In this document: one piece after another, positions 26,969 to 35,972 of the stretch
How the letters are laid out: the number at the start of each line of letters is the position of its first letter
Numbering within the stretch: position 1 is the stretch's first letter
DNA from: Alphaproteobacteria bacterium
GTDB lineage: Bacteria; Pseudomonadota; Alphaproteobacteria; RF32; CAG-239
Assembly: GCA_015062585.1 (NCBI GenBank)
Contig: SUUJ01000002.1
Location: 17,263 to 81,262, forward strand
Direction of reading: 5' to 3'
Length of the DNA stretch: 64,000 nucleotides
Translations under genes and position numbers: made by a program
The notes under the pieces: model-generated
The model's input: the letters and a program-made list of their open reading frames with translations, nothing else
Told to the model about the DNA's origin: nothing
Database searches by the model: none

Positions 26969-27670
26969 ATGTACAATTTAAACAATTTAGATTACGCAAT
27001 TTTAGGAATAGTTATAATTTCCGCTCTGATAGCGCTCAATCGCGGGTTGATTAAAGAAGTTTTATCCATTGTCGGATGGGTATTGTCAACAGTTGTAATT
27101 ATTTATGCGTTACCTGTTTGTTTACCTCTGGCTAAAAAGTTCATATCTAGCGGAATTATTGCCGGAATCATCACATCTTTTGTTTTATTTGTGCTGTTTT
27201 TTGTTATTTGGATATATACAACATCCAGTATTGTCGGAAAAATACGAACCAGCAAATTAAACGGTTTGGATAGATTTTTAGGTTTATTTTTTGGAATAGT
27301 TCGAGCATTCTTACTCATAATTTTGTGCAACATAATGATAAGCTGGATAATTCCAAATGATAAACAGCCTGAATTATTAGCAAAATCAAAATATTACAAT
27401 ATTGCCGGAAGTTTTGCAAAACCTCTGGAAAATATGATACCGCAAGAAACCTTAAAATTGATAAAAGATCAAACATTATCATTTGATGAAGCAGATTCAG
27501 AGAAAAAAGAACCTAAAAAAGAAGAAAAAGACGAATCTTTGATTTTATTTGAAAAACTTTCACAGCCAAAAGTGAAAAAAACAACAGATACGATGGTAAA
27601 AGAAGAAACCAAAGGCTATAAGGAAGCTGAAAGAGAAGATTTAGATCGTCTTATAGAAAGTGTAGAATAA
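26969..27670 (+). CDS. cvpA: CvpA family membrane protein
   Basis: 233 residues. Four hydrophobic helices (about 8-130) carry the family pattern D..I..I...S.L....RG.I+E.LSI.GW and, later, R..G..FG..RA. The C-terminal 80 residues are a charged Lys/Glu tail. E. coli CvpA is needed for colicin V production; the family function is unclear. It lies 8 bp after radA and converges with the minus-strand gene 2 bp away, with no clear terminator between. Confidence 0.88.
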   Translation: MYNLNNLDYAILGIVIISALIALNRGLIKEVLSIVGWVLSTVVIIYALPVCLPLAKKFISSGIIAGIITSFVLFVLFFVIWIYTTSSIVGKIRTSKLNGLDRFLGLFFGIVRAFLLIILCNIMISWIIPNDKQPELLAKSKYYNIAGSFAKPLENMIPQETLKLIKDQTLSFDEADSEKKEPKKEEKDESLILFEKLSQPKVKKTTDTMVKEETKGYKEAEREDLDRLIESVE

Positions 27671-27672
27671 AA

Positions 27673-28221
27673 CTAACCTCTTGATCTTGAACCTCTGCTT
27701 CTTTCCATCAATCTTTGTCTTTCCAGCATCAAAGAATATTCTCTTTGATTTCTTTCGCGTTTTTTTGTTTCTTCAGGAGTTTCTCTATAATTTGACTTAG
27801 CTTCTCGAAGAGCTCTCATTTTTTCTATCAAATCTCTTTGAGAAACACCTTTGGTATATTTTTTCAGAAAAGAAAATATTTGCGAAGGTGTAAAGATTTC
27901 TTGCATATCAGCTAAGGCTTTTAAGTTGTCGCTGGCTATAATTTTGTTTAATTCTACGCTTATAGCGGCTTCCCAGTCTTCATCATCGTCATCATCAAGA
28001 GATTCTTTTATTATTTTTACCAGATAAGTCTTAAAAAGCGTGTTTACTAACTTTATAAAATTTCTGTCTGTAACGGTTGTATTTGAAGAAGCGTTCATTA
28101 AAGCAAAAAGCAACAGATTTTTAATATATTTTCTCTGCTTTGAATTAAGATTTAAGTTAATATCAATACCTTGTTTAGCTAAATCTAAAACAAATTGGCG
28201 TTCTTTTTCAAATTTTTCCAT
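27673..28221 (-). CDS. Hypothetical charged protein, last gene of the gpmI-rppH run
   Basis: 182 residues, soluble, mostly helical by composition. It has an acidic DDDDDED patch near 103-109 and an Arg/Ser-rich C terminus (RSRGSRSRG) that suggests nucleic-acid contact. I do not recognise the family. Its start overlaps the rppH stop by one base (TAATG), so it is coupled to an RNA-decay enzyme. Confidence 0.75.
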   Translation of the reverse strand: MEKFEKERQFVLDLAKQGIDINLNLNSKQRKYIKNLLLFALMNASSNTTVTDRNFIKLVNTLFKTYLVKIIKESLDDDDDEDWEAAISVELNKIIASDNLKALADMQEIFTPSQIFSFLKKYTKGVSQRDLIEKMRALREAKSNYRETPEETKKRERNQREYSLMLERQRLMERSRGSRSRG

Positions 28222-28685
28222 TATTTTATATTCTCAACAAACGGCTTAAAATATTCAACAACCTTTTTATAAACATCTTTCTTAAAATAGATTATTTCTT
28301 TAGGAGCAATATCTATGTCACTCCATTTAAAATCCTTAAATTCAACACAGTTAGGGTCCATATCAAATTTTATATCATTATCATCACCTAAAAATTCAAA
28401 TAAAACCCAAGATTGATCTTGTCCCTTAAATTCGTAGATACTATTATAACCATCAGGAAAATCATATTTAATGGAAAACGGCATCTTTTTTATAAGCTTT
28501 ATGTTTGTTATACCTGTTTCCTCATAAAGCTCCCTTTTAGCAGCTTTAACCAAGTCTTCGCCTTCTTCTATCCCTCCTTGAGGAAATTGCCATTGATAAC
28601 CGAAAGAATCAGCTCTGGCACAAAGAAGAACTTTTCCTTTTTTACAAACAATAATGCCAACATTTTTTCTGTATTTATCAGTCAT
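28221..28685 (-). CDS. rppH: RNA pyrophosphohydrolase RppH (Nudix)
   Basis: 154 residues. RppH removes pyrophosphate from mRNA 5' ends and so starts RNase E-type decay. The Nudix box GX5EX7REUXEEXGU spans residues 37-59 (GGIEEGED...RELYEETGI). The upstream WQFPQGG signature is specific for RppH. Its start immediately follows the stop of the yibQ gene. Confidence 0.93.
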   Translation of the reverse strand: MTDKYRKNVGIIVCKKGKVLLCARADSFGYQWQFPQGGIEEGEDLVKAAKRELYEETGITNIKLIKKMPFSIKYDFPDGYNSIYEFKGQDQSWVLFEFLGDDNDIKFDMDPNCVEFKDFKWSDIDIAPKEIIYFKKDVYKKVVEYFKPFVENIK

Positions 28686-29876
28686 TTATTCAACCACTAT
28701 GTTAGAAAGAGGGACTAAAGCAAAGGGTTTTGTAATATTTATATTTTTAGATTCCTCATACGAAACCTGAGGCGAAAAAGTATCTATCCATTTATATAAA
28801 GCCACTAAAGCCACGGGTTTAGGGTCTGATACAATCAACACTTGTCCTTTATTAAAAGCGATTGTTTCGGCTTTTTTCAAAGCATTATCAATCTCATCAA
28901 TTTTCATATCTTTATCAATAACCACATCTGCAACTTGTCGCGGCAATCCTTCGATTTCAATTGAAGAAACGGTTTTAGATGATGTAGCGTCAATAACTAA
29001 AAGACCTCTGTTCTTTATCTCTTGCAATAAAGTTGTCAAAATAGTTTTATTGTCTTCGTTTGCCAAACCGTCACGAATGACAACCCCGCCAACAGGTGTT
29101 TTAGTATTCAATATGTCTCTCAAAATGTTTAAAGCATCATTGATTTTTATGTTTTTTACCAAAGACATCGGTCCGCTGTCTTCTTTTAGAAAATCTTTTG
29201 AAGATAAAAGCAAATCAATATATGTTTCATGGCCAAATTCTCTGGCTTCTGAAATGTTTGATTTTTTGTTAACCGTATAAGGCGAAAAACTCATAGAAAC
29301 TTCAGAATTAAAAATTTTATACATTTTTTTAGATGTTTTTTCATCTTGTCCGCTTCCTGATATAACCAAAGCAATTTTCTTAAAGTTTGGCTGTGTTGTA
29401 ACAAAGTTACCATATTCTTCCCAAGGTTTTTCTCCGTTGGCAGATATAACAGGCAAAAGCAAACCGCTCTTTGTTTGCTCGGTCAAATCTTCTTTTATCG
29501 AAACATTTTTAAGTTTGGATGTTTGTTTTCTGTTTGGAAGATTAAAAATATTTGGAACATTCATAAGAAGTCTCTCTACAGAAAAGAACTCGTCATCAAG
29601 TTCGTCATCCTTTTTGTTTGAAGAAACAATATCAGCAAACACATCAACTTCAATATCATTAACTTTGTTTTTATCTCTGGGTTCAAGCTTATCCGGTAGA
29701 GTTAGTACCAATCTTGGAGATTTATTGTCCTTATCAAACATAAGCTTATCTATTTTTGAAGAGTACTGGGGTGCGCTTTTTTCTTCAGCAAACCACCATC
29801 CTATTGCAAAAACAAAGGCGGCAAAAACCAACAAAAAGACTACAAGCTTATCATATTTTTCCAGATCTTTACTCAA
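28686..29876 (-). CDS. YibQ-type divergent polysaccharide deacetylase
   Basis: 396 residues. One N-terminal membrane helix (about 12-28) and a long linker are followed by the catalytic-like domain (about 165-390). In that family the usual start is IAIVIDDLG; here it reads IALVISGSG, so the acidic pair is lost. The GHE of the family is kept (FGHETYIDL). It sits in the conserved envC-ctpA-yibQ-rppH order. Deacetylase activity is uncertain because of the missing acids. Confidence 0.83.
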   Translation of the reverse strand: MSKDLEKYDKLVVFLLVFAAFVFAIGWWFAEEKSAPQYSSKIDKLMFDKDNKSPRLVLTLPDKLEPRDKNKVNDIEVDVFADIVSSNKKDDELDDEFFSVERLLMNVPNIFNLPNRKQTSKLKNVSIKEDLTEQTKSGLLLPVISANGEKPWEEYGNFVTTQPNFKKIALVISGSGQDEKTSKKMYKIFNSEVSMSFSPYTVNKKSNISEAREFGHETYIDLLLSSKDFLKEDSGPMSLVKNIKINDALNILRDILNTKTPVGGVVIRDGLANEDNKTILTTLLQEIKNRGLLVIDATSSKTVSSIEIEGLPRQVADVVIDKDMKIDEIDNALKKAETIAFNKGQVLIVSDPKPVALVALYKWIDTFSPQVSYEESKNINITKPFALVPLSNIVVE

Positions 29877-29890
29877 TTCAAATAAACTCC

Positions 29891-31180
29891 TTACTTAGAA
29901 ACAGAATAAACATTAAGCGCTTTTACCAAATCAACCGCGCGAGATAATTGATAATCTTTACGCCATTCAGTATCTTTATTTTCTTTTTTTGCATCTTTCT
30001 TTTTGTTCTTATTTTCGGTTTCATTTTCATTCTTTAAGGCGTTGGTGTATTCAGCTTCGCTAAAACCGTACTCATTTGTAAATTCTTCAATTTTTGCAGG
30101 ATGTACAACGATATCAGGTTCAATACCCTTAGCCTGAATAGACTTGCCTGAAGGTGTATAATATCTGGCTGTTGTAAGGCGCATAGCTCCATGATTACCC
30201 AACGGAACAACTGTTTGAACACTGCCTTTGCCAAAAGATTTTTCGCCTATAATAACTGCGCGTTTATGATCTTGTAAAGCGCCGGCAACAATTTCCGAGG
30301 CAGATGCAGAACCGTTATTTATCAAAACAACGATAGGCAATCCGTTGGTGATATCGCTTCCTTTTGCCGAATAGCGTAAGGTGTCTTCTTCATTGCGAGC
30401 TCTGGTTGAAACAACTTCACCTTGGTTTAAGAATAGTTCGGAAACGCCGATAGCTTGATCCAAAAGTCCACCTGGATTGTTTCTTACATCTAACACAATA
30501 CCCTTAAAAGGTTTTTTGCGTTTTTTTGATTCTTCTTCAAATTTTTTCTTAATATCTTTATCTACATCCTCAGAAAAAGAGCTGATTCTGACATACAAAA
30601 CATCGTCATCTTTAACATCAATTTTAACAGACTGTGTTTTTATTTCTTCTCTTTTTATAGTAACTTCAAAAGGTTTTTCGTTAACGCGTCTGATTGTAAG
30701 CTTTACTTTGGTTCCCGGTTTTCCACGCATTTTATCGACAGCTTCGTTTAAGGTCATACCGATAATAGTTTCACCGTCAATATTAGTGATATAGTCACCG
30801 GCTTTTAATCCGGCTCTAAAAGCAGGGGTATCATCAATAGGGGATATAATTTTTACCAAACCCTGATCCATAGTTATTTCAATACCCAAACCGCCAAATT
30901 TGCCGCTGGTTTGCTCTGTCATATATTTAAAATCTTTTTCATCAAGATAGCTTGAGTGAGGGTCCAAAGCTACTAACATTCCGTTAATAGCCGATTCTAT
31001 AAGCTTTTTATCACTGATTTCCTCAACATAAGTAGCTTTTGCTCTTTCCATAACCTCAGCGAACAGGTTTAGCAATTCATAGGAGTTCACTTCTTCTTCA
31101 GTTTTTTTAGTTTCTTTAGCCAAAGCATTTGAAGCAACAAAAGAAGATAACAAAATAACTAAAAAAAGTTTTTTTAACAT
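29891..31180 (-). CDS. ctpA: C-terminal processing peptidase CtpA (S41)
   Basis: 429 residues with a signal peptide (cleavage near ALA, residue 21). A PDZ domain covers about 85-170. The S41 protease domain has the catalytic Ser in NNGSASASE near 290 and the Lys in GEKSFGKGSVQ. Such proteases cleave C termini of envelope proteins and are linked to peptidoglycan remodelling. It is 17 bp downstream of envC. A Lys/Glu-rich insertion lies near the C terminus (about 388-410). Confidence 0.95.
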   Translation of the reverse strand: MLKKLFLVILLSSFVASNALAKETKKTEEEVNSYELLNLFAEVMERAKATYVEEISDKKLIESAINGMLVALDPHSSYLDEKDFKYMTEQTSGKFGGLGIEITMDQGLVKIISPIDDTPAFRAGLKAGDYITNIDGETIIGMTLNEAVDKMRGKPGTKVKLTIRRVNEKPFEVTIKREEIKTQSVKIDVKDDDVLYVRISSFSEDVDKDIKKKFEEESKKRKKPFKGIVLDVRNNPGGLLDQAIGVSELFLNQGEVVSTRARNEEDTLRYSAKGSDITNGLPIVVLINNGSASASEIVAGALQDHKRAVIIGEKSFGKGSVQTVVPLGNHGAMRLTTARYYTPSGKSIQAKGIEPDIVVHPAKIEEFTNEYGFSEAEYTNALKNENETENKNKKKDAKKENKDTEWRKDYQLSRAVDLVKALNVYSVSK

Positions 31181-31197
31181 TTTACATTCCTAACATT

Positions 31198-32430
31198 TTA
31201 TATTTTGAACCAAGCCGCAGGGTTTATCGGTTGGTTGTTTTTTCTGATTTCTACATAAAGTTCGCTTTTTCCCTCAACAGGCATCTGAGCTATCGGCTCA
31301 CCGGCCAACAGCATTTGTCCTAATTCCACATTAACGGTTTCAAAACCGGACAATAAAGACAAGTAGCCATCGCCATGTTCAATAATAATCATATTTCCAT
31401 AACCTCTGAAAGGACCGCTAAACACTACATTACCGTCAAAAGGAGAAACAACCTGAGCCTGATTTCTTGAGGCTATGGTAATTCCTTTAGCAAGGATACC
31501 TCGAGCCTTTTGTTCTCCGTATTTTGTAATAATTTGTCCGCGAGCCGGAAGAGGTAAAGAACCCTTGGCTTTTTCAAAGCCGGATACTACATTAGTTATA
31601 CCTGTTGATTTAGATTTAATCAAGTCATCTGATTGTTTTTCCTCTAACTTTCTGCGCTCTTCAGCTTCTCTTTGTCTTCTCTCTCGTTCCTGTTTTTCTT
31701 TTTCCAGTCGCTGTTTTTCCAATTTTGCCAATAAATCACGCAAATCTTGAGCTTGTGAGGCTAATTTATCTACATTTTTCTTTGCTTTTTCCGATTTAAT
31801 CTCAACTAAATTACGCAGATTAAATTTCTTTTTTAACAGCAGGCTTATGCGCTTTTGCTCTTCGCTCATAACCTTTTTCTGTTTGGATATTTGCCTTATT
31901 TGATTTTCTATTTGATTTTTCTTGTCTTTTATAGCAAGAAGTTCTTTTCTTAGCGTTCCGGCGTTTGATTCAAGATGAGGAATTGTTTCTCTCAAAATCA
32001 TTGCACTTCGTATAACATCAACAGGTTTTAAGGGTTGAACAAGCAGAGATTCTGTGGGTCGCATGGCCAAATTTTGTAAAGAGGTAAGTGTTTTTATCAA
32101 ATGAGCATTATCTTTAGAAAAAGAAGTTTCTAATTCTGCTAATTTTTTTTCTAAAACAACTAACTGCCTTTCCATATCAGACAACTTTTCTTCGTTGTTT
32201 TGCAAATTTTTAGCTGTTTGAATCATCATTCGGTTAACTTCTGACAGCTCCATAGAAATTTGGGTTGCTTGCGCTTGAAGTTTTTTGTGTTCCATGCTTT
32301 TTTCAAAAACTTGCTGCTCAACCTCTTTTAAGTGCTTGTCAGAAACTTGAACAGCATTGGCGGTGGTAGAACACCAAGTGAAAACCACCGCAGTTAGAAC
32401 ACTGTATTTAAATGCTGTCCAAAAGTTCAT
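31198..32430 (-). CDS. envC: EnvC-like murein hydrolase activator
   Basis: 410 residues. Signal peptide (cleavage near ANA), long coiled coil (about 27-255), then a LytM/M23 domain (about 285-405). The M23 zinc ligands are lost: the HxxxD region reads KGITIAS, and the HxH region reads LYVEIR. This is the EnvC pattern, in which the domain activates amidases instead of cutting peptidoglycan itself. It lies between gpmI and ctpA, the common alphaproteobacterial arrangement. Confidence 0.9.
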   Translation of the reverse strand: MNFWTAFKYSVLTAVVFTWCSTTANAVQVSDKHLKEVEQQVFEKSMEHKKLQAQATQISMELSEVNRMMIQTAKNLQNNEEKLSDMERQLVVLEKKLAELETSFSKDNAHLIKTLTSLQNLAMRPTESLLVQPLKPVDVIRSAMILRETIPHLESNAGTLRKELLAIKDKKNQIENQIRQISKQKKVMSEEQKRISLLLKKKFNLRNLVEIKSEKAKKNVDKLASQAQDLRDLLAKLEKQRLEKEKQERERRQREAEERRKLEEKQSDDLIKSKSTGITNVVSGFEKAKGSLPLPARGQIITKYGEQKARGILAKGITIASRNQAQVVSPFDGNVVFSGPFRGYGNMIIIEHGDGYLSLLSGFETVNVELGQMLLAGEPIAQMPVEGKSELYVEIRKNNQPINPAAWFKI

Positions 32431-32433
32431 TTT

Positions 32434-33966
32434 TTACCTTTTTAATAAAGATTTTCCTGTCATTTCAATAGGTTGCTCAATATTTAACAAATCAAGCATG
32501 GTTGGCGCAATATCAGCCAAACAACCATCATTCATTGTTTTAACACCGGATTTATCATTAACCAAAACAGCTTGAACTTTTCCTACCGTATGAGCAGTAT
32601 ATGGTTGTCCTGTTTTTTCATCAACCATTTTTTCGGCGTTACCATGATCCGCAGTAATAATCAAAACACCGCCGACATTTTTTATGGCTTGCTCAACTTT
32701 GCCCAAACAAATATCGACAGCCTCAACAGCTTTTAAGGCTGCGTCCATAATTCCTGTGTGTCCGACCATGTCACCATTGGCAAAGTTACAAACAATTACA
32801 TCAAAGCGTTTATCTTCAATGGCTTTTACCAATTGTTCGGTAACCTCATAAACACTCATTTCCGGCTTCAAGTCATAAGTTGCAACCTTAGGGCTGGCAA
32901 TCAATATTCTTTCTTCACCCTTAAACTCTTTTTCTTCTCCGCCATTAAAGAAGAAAGTTACATGAGCATATTTTTCTGTTTCGGCGATTCTCAATTGTGT
33001 CAAGCCGTTATTAGCCACAACTTCGCCCAAGATGTTAACCAAAGCCTCCGGAGGAAAGATTGTTTTCATAAAACGGTTATGGTCAACCGAATATTCCGTC
33101 ATTCCCACACTATTTGACAATTTAACGATTTTCTTGCGTTCAAAACCGGTAAATTCGCTATCGGCCAAGGCATAAAGAATCTCGCGAGCTCTATCAGCTC
33201 TAAAATTAGCCATCAAAACAGCGTCACCATCTTCCATACCGTTATAATCTCCGATTACCACCGGCAACACAAATTCATCGGTAACTTTGTTTTTGTAAGA
33301 ATCTTTAATAGCTTCATCAGCTGTAGCAAAGCGTTTTCCGTCAGCCATAACTAAGTTGTTATAAGCCAGTTCCACTCTATCCCAGCGTTTATCTCTGTCC
33401 ATGGCATAAAAACGACCTTCGATAGTAGCTATCTCAACACCGTTTAAACCTTTTATTTCGTTAGAAAACTGAGCTAAATAACCTTCGGCAGAAGAAGGAG
33501 GTGTATCACGACCGTCCAAAAAGGCGTGAATTTTTACCTTAACACCGGCAGATGAAATAATTTTTGCCAAAGCCACAATGTGATTTTGCATAGAATGAAC
33601 GCCACCGGGAGACATTAAACCCATCAAATGACAAGATTTTTTATTTAATTTCAAAGTGTTAATCATATCAAGTAAAATAGGATTATTTGCTAAAGATCCG
33701 TCTTTTATAGCCAAATCGATTTTAGGTAAATCTTGCATAACTACACGACCGGCGCCCAGATTAGTGTGACCTACTTCAGAATTTCCCATTTGTCCGTCCG
33801 GAAGGCCGACGGCTAAGCCGGAAGTTTCGATTAAACTATGCGGACACTCGTTTAATAATCTGTGCCAATTAGGAGTGTTTCCGTTTTCAATAGCATTATC
33901 CGGAGTTTTTTCTTCACGATAACCCCATCCGTCCAAAATAAGTAGCATTACAGGTTTTTGTGTCAT
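32434..33966 (-). CDS. gpmI: 2,3-bisphosphoglycerate-independent phosphoglycerate mutase
   Basis: 510 residues. It interconverts 3- and 2-phosphoglycerate in glycolysis using two Mn ions. LILDGWG at the N terminus carries a metal Asp, the phosphorylated Ser is in GQMGNSEVGH near 62, HAFLDGRDTPP and NFRADRARE follow, and the second metal site includes NFANGDMVGHTG and ITADHGNAE. It is the first gene of the minus-strand run gpmI-envC-ctpA-yibQ-rppH. Confidence 0.97.
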   Translation of the reverse strand: MTQKPVMLLILDGWGYREEKTPDNAIENGNTPNWHRLLNECPHSLIETSGLAVGLPDGQMGNSEVGHTNLGAGRVVMQDLPKIDLAIKDGSLANNPILLDMINTLKLNKKSCHLMGLMSPGGVHSMQNHIVALAKIISSAGVKVKIHAFLDGRDTPPSSAEGYLAQFSNEIKGLNGVEIATIEGRFYAMDRDKRWDRVELAYNNLVMADGKRFATADEAIKDSYKNKVTDEFVLPVVIGDYNGMEDGDAVLMANFRADRAREILYALADSEFTGFERKKIVKLSNSVGMTEYSVDHNRFMKTIFPPEALVNILGEVVANNGLTQLRIAETEKYAHVTFFFNGGEEKEFKGEERILIASPKVATYDLKPEMSVYEVTEQLVKAIEDKRFDVIVCNFANGDMVGHTGIMDAALKAVEAVDICLGKVEQAIKNVGGVLIITADHGNAEKMVDEKTGQPYTAHTVGKVQAVLVNDKSGVKTMNDGCLADIAPTMLDLLNIEQPIEMTGKSLLKR

Positions 33967-34044
33967 TTAATTATTCCTTTATTTTATTATTTTTCGTTAT
34001 TATATATAATATTTTACAAACTAAAAGCACTAATTTTTAATTTG

Positions 34045-35841
34045 TTATTGCATAATTTTTTTCCATATACGAGCCGGCAGTCCCGAACCGTAAATACCTT
34101 GCATTGGAGAGTTATCGTCATTACCCACCCAAACAACGCAAATTTTATTTTCATCAAACCCTACAAACCAGGCATCTCGATTGTCTTGAGAAGTTCCGGT
34201 TTTGCCGAAAACTTCTTTTCCGAAATGAGCATATCTTCCTGTGCCGGTTTTTAAAACCTCGCGCAATAATTTTCGCGTATAATCTACCTCTTTTTCCGTA
34301 AAAATTCTTACTTTTTCCGAGGGGTTTCTCTGATATAATTGAAATCCGTCATTGGTATAAATTTCTTTTACGCTATAAGGCCAAACCGAAAAACCACCGT
34401 TAGCAATAGAGGTGTAGGCTCTAGCCATATCTATCATTTTTACACCGGATGTTCCCAAGGCCAAAGATAAATCATTATCCAAAGGAGTGGTAATTCCTGA
34501 TTTTTTAGCTGTTTTTATGATGTTGCTGACGCCGATATCTTTAGCTAATCGCACTGTTGCCAAATTTAATGACTGTGCAAAAGCTGTTCTTAAAGAAACA
34601 TCGCCATAAACTCTGCCATCATGATTCTTTGGTTGCCAATCTTCAATTTTTATCGGTTTGTCAGATATAATATCATCAGGCGTAAAGCCTTTTTGAATAG
34701 CGGTCAGATAAACAAAAAGCTTAAAAGCAGAGCCCGGTTGACGCAAAGCTTGAGTTGTTCGGTTAAACTGACTGTCAAAATAATCGATTCCTCCGGCCAT
34801 GGCTTTTATGGCACCGGTGTAATCCATTACCAGAACAGCGCCGTTTGTTACATTAAAATCTTTAGCTTTTTCAATTTCTTCACGCAGTATTTTAGATGCT
34901 TTTTCCTGTAAATCTTGATCTAAAGTGGTTATAGCATAGATATCAGCTTCCTTCTCGCCGATATGATCATTGATTTCACTCAAGGCCCAGTCCGCAAAAT
35001 AAGCGCCGTTTTTTACTTTAACTTCTTTTCCTTTGCCTAAAGGCATTTTTTTCACGCGCTCCAAATCGCTGTCGGATAATAAGTTGTTTTCGTGCATAAT
35101 TTTTAATACAACATTTGCTCGAGCCAAAGAATCTTCTTTTGAGCGAATAGGATTATATCTTGACGGAGCTTTCAGCATACCGGCTAAAATAGCACTTTCT
35201 AAGATGTTTACATCTCGAGAGGTTTTTTGAAAATATTTTTGTGAAGCGGCCTCGATTCCATAAGCTCCATGTCCGAAATAAACTCTGTTCAAGTAAAGCG
35301 ACAATATTTGTTCTTTATTAAACTTGTGTTCGAGCCAAAAAGCCAAAAGAAGCTCTTGAACTTTACGGTTTATAGTCTTTTTGTTGGTAAGGAACAGATT
35401 TTTAGCAACTTGTTGTGTGATTGTACTTCCGCCTTGAGCATATCTGCCGGCAAAAAGATTGGTTATCATGGCGCGAGTAAAAGAGATAATGTCAAAACCG
35501 AAATGATTATAAAAACGCTTATCTTCGGTAAAAACAATTGCATCAACAAGATATTGGGGCAAATCTTCTGCCGGTACAAATTCAGAATAAACCGTTCCGA
35601 AACTTTGAACTTCATTGCCGTTTTCGGCCAACACGGTAGTTGCCGGCAATCTTGTTCGGTTAATCGCTTCTTTCATATTCGGCAAAGTGATTATACAATA
35701 CGCAATATATAAAACTACCGGTATTGCAACGATTCCGGCCAATTTAATATATTTCATCAAGCCTATTTTCTTTTTCTTTGATGTTTTACGCTTTTTTGAG
35801 GATGATTTTTTAGATCTTTTAACCACTTTTTGCCCTTTCAT
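34045..35841 (-). CDS. Class A penicillin-binding protein (bifunctional)
   Basis: 598 residues. Very basic cytoplasmic tail, one membrane helix (about 27-48), then a glycosyltransferase domain (EDKRFYNHFGFD near 105, GGSTITQQ, and the KVQE/YLN segments). The transpeptidase domain has SxxK in PGSAFK near 368, SLN near 425 and KTGTS near 545. It ends soon after the KTG motif, so it lacks the extra C-terminal domains of E. coli PBP1A, and no OB-like insert is obvious between the domains. It builds and cross-links peptidoglycan. It stands alone between gpmI and the divergent polA. Confidence 0.94.
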   Translation of the reverse strand: MKGQKVVKRSKKSSSKKRKTSKKKKIGLMKYIKLAGIVAIPVVLYIAYCIITLPNMKEAINRTRLPATTVLAENGNEVQSFGTVYSEFVPAEDLPQYLVDAIVFTEDKRFYNHFGFDIISFTRAMITNLFAGRYAQGGSTITQQVAKNLFLTNKKTINRKVQELLLAFWLEHKFNKEQILSLYLNRVYFGHGAYGIEAASQKYFQKTSRDVNILESAILAGMLKAPSRYNPIRSKEDSLARANVVLKIMHENNLLSDSDLERVKKMPLGKGKEVKVKNGAYFADWALSEINDHIGEKEADIYAITTLDQDLQEKASKILREEIEKAKDFNVTNGAVLVMDYTGAIKAMAGGIDYFDSQFNRTTQALRQPGSAFKLFVYLTAIQKGFTPDDIISDKPIKIEDWQPKNHDGRVYGDVSLRTAFAQSLNLATVRLAKDIGVSNIIKTAKKSGITTPLDNDLSLALGTSGVKMIDMARAYTSIANGGFSVWPYSVKEIYTNDGFQLYQRNPSEKVRIFTEKEVDYTRKLLREVLKTGTGRYAHFGKEVFGKTGTSQDNRDAWFVGFDENKICVVWVGNDDNSPMQGIYGSGLPARIWKKIMQ

Positions 35842-35972
35842 AAGAATGTTCTAAGATATAATAAAACAAAAAGGTTAAATAAAATTTTAATTGGGTAAAT
35901 TCTTTTTAATTATTGGCTAAAAATCAAAAAGGTTATATATTCAAAACATTAAAGATTTTTAAGGAATAAAAT

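Noticed and set aside
31198..32430. Active M23 endopeptidase
   Set aside because: The zinc-ligand motifs are replaced, so the protein is called an EnvC-type activator.
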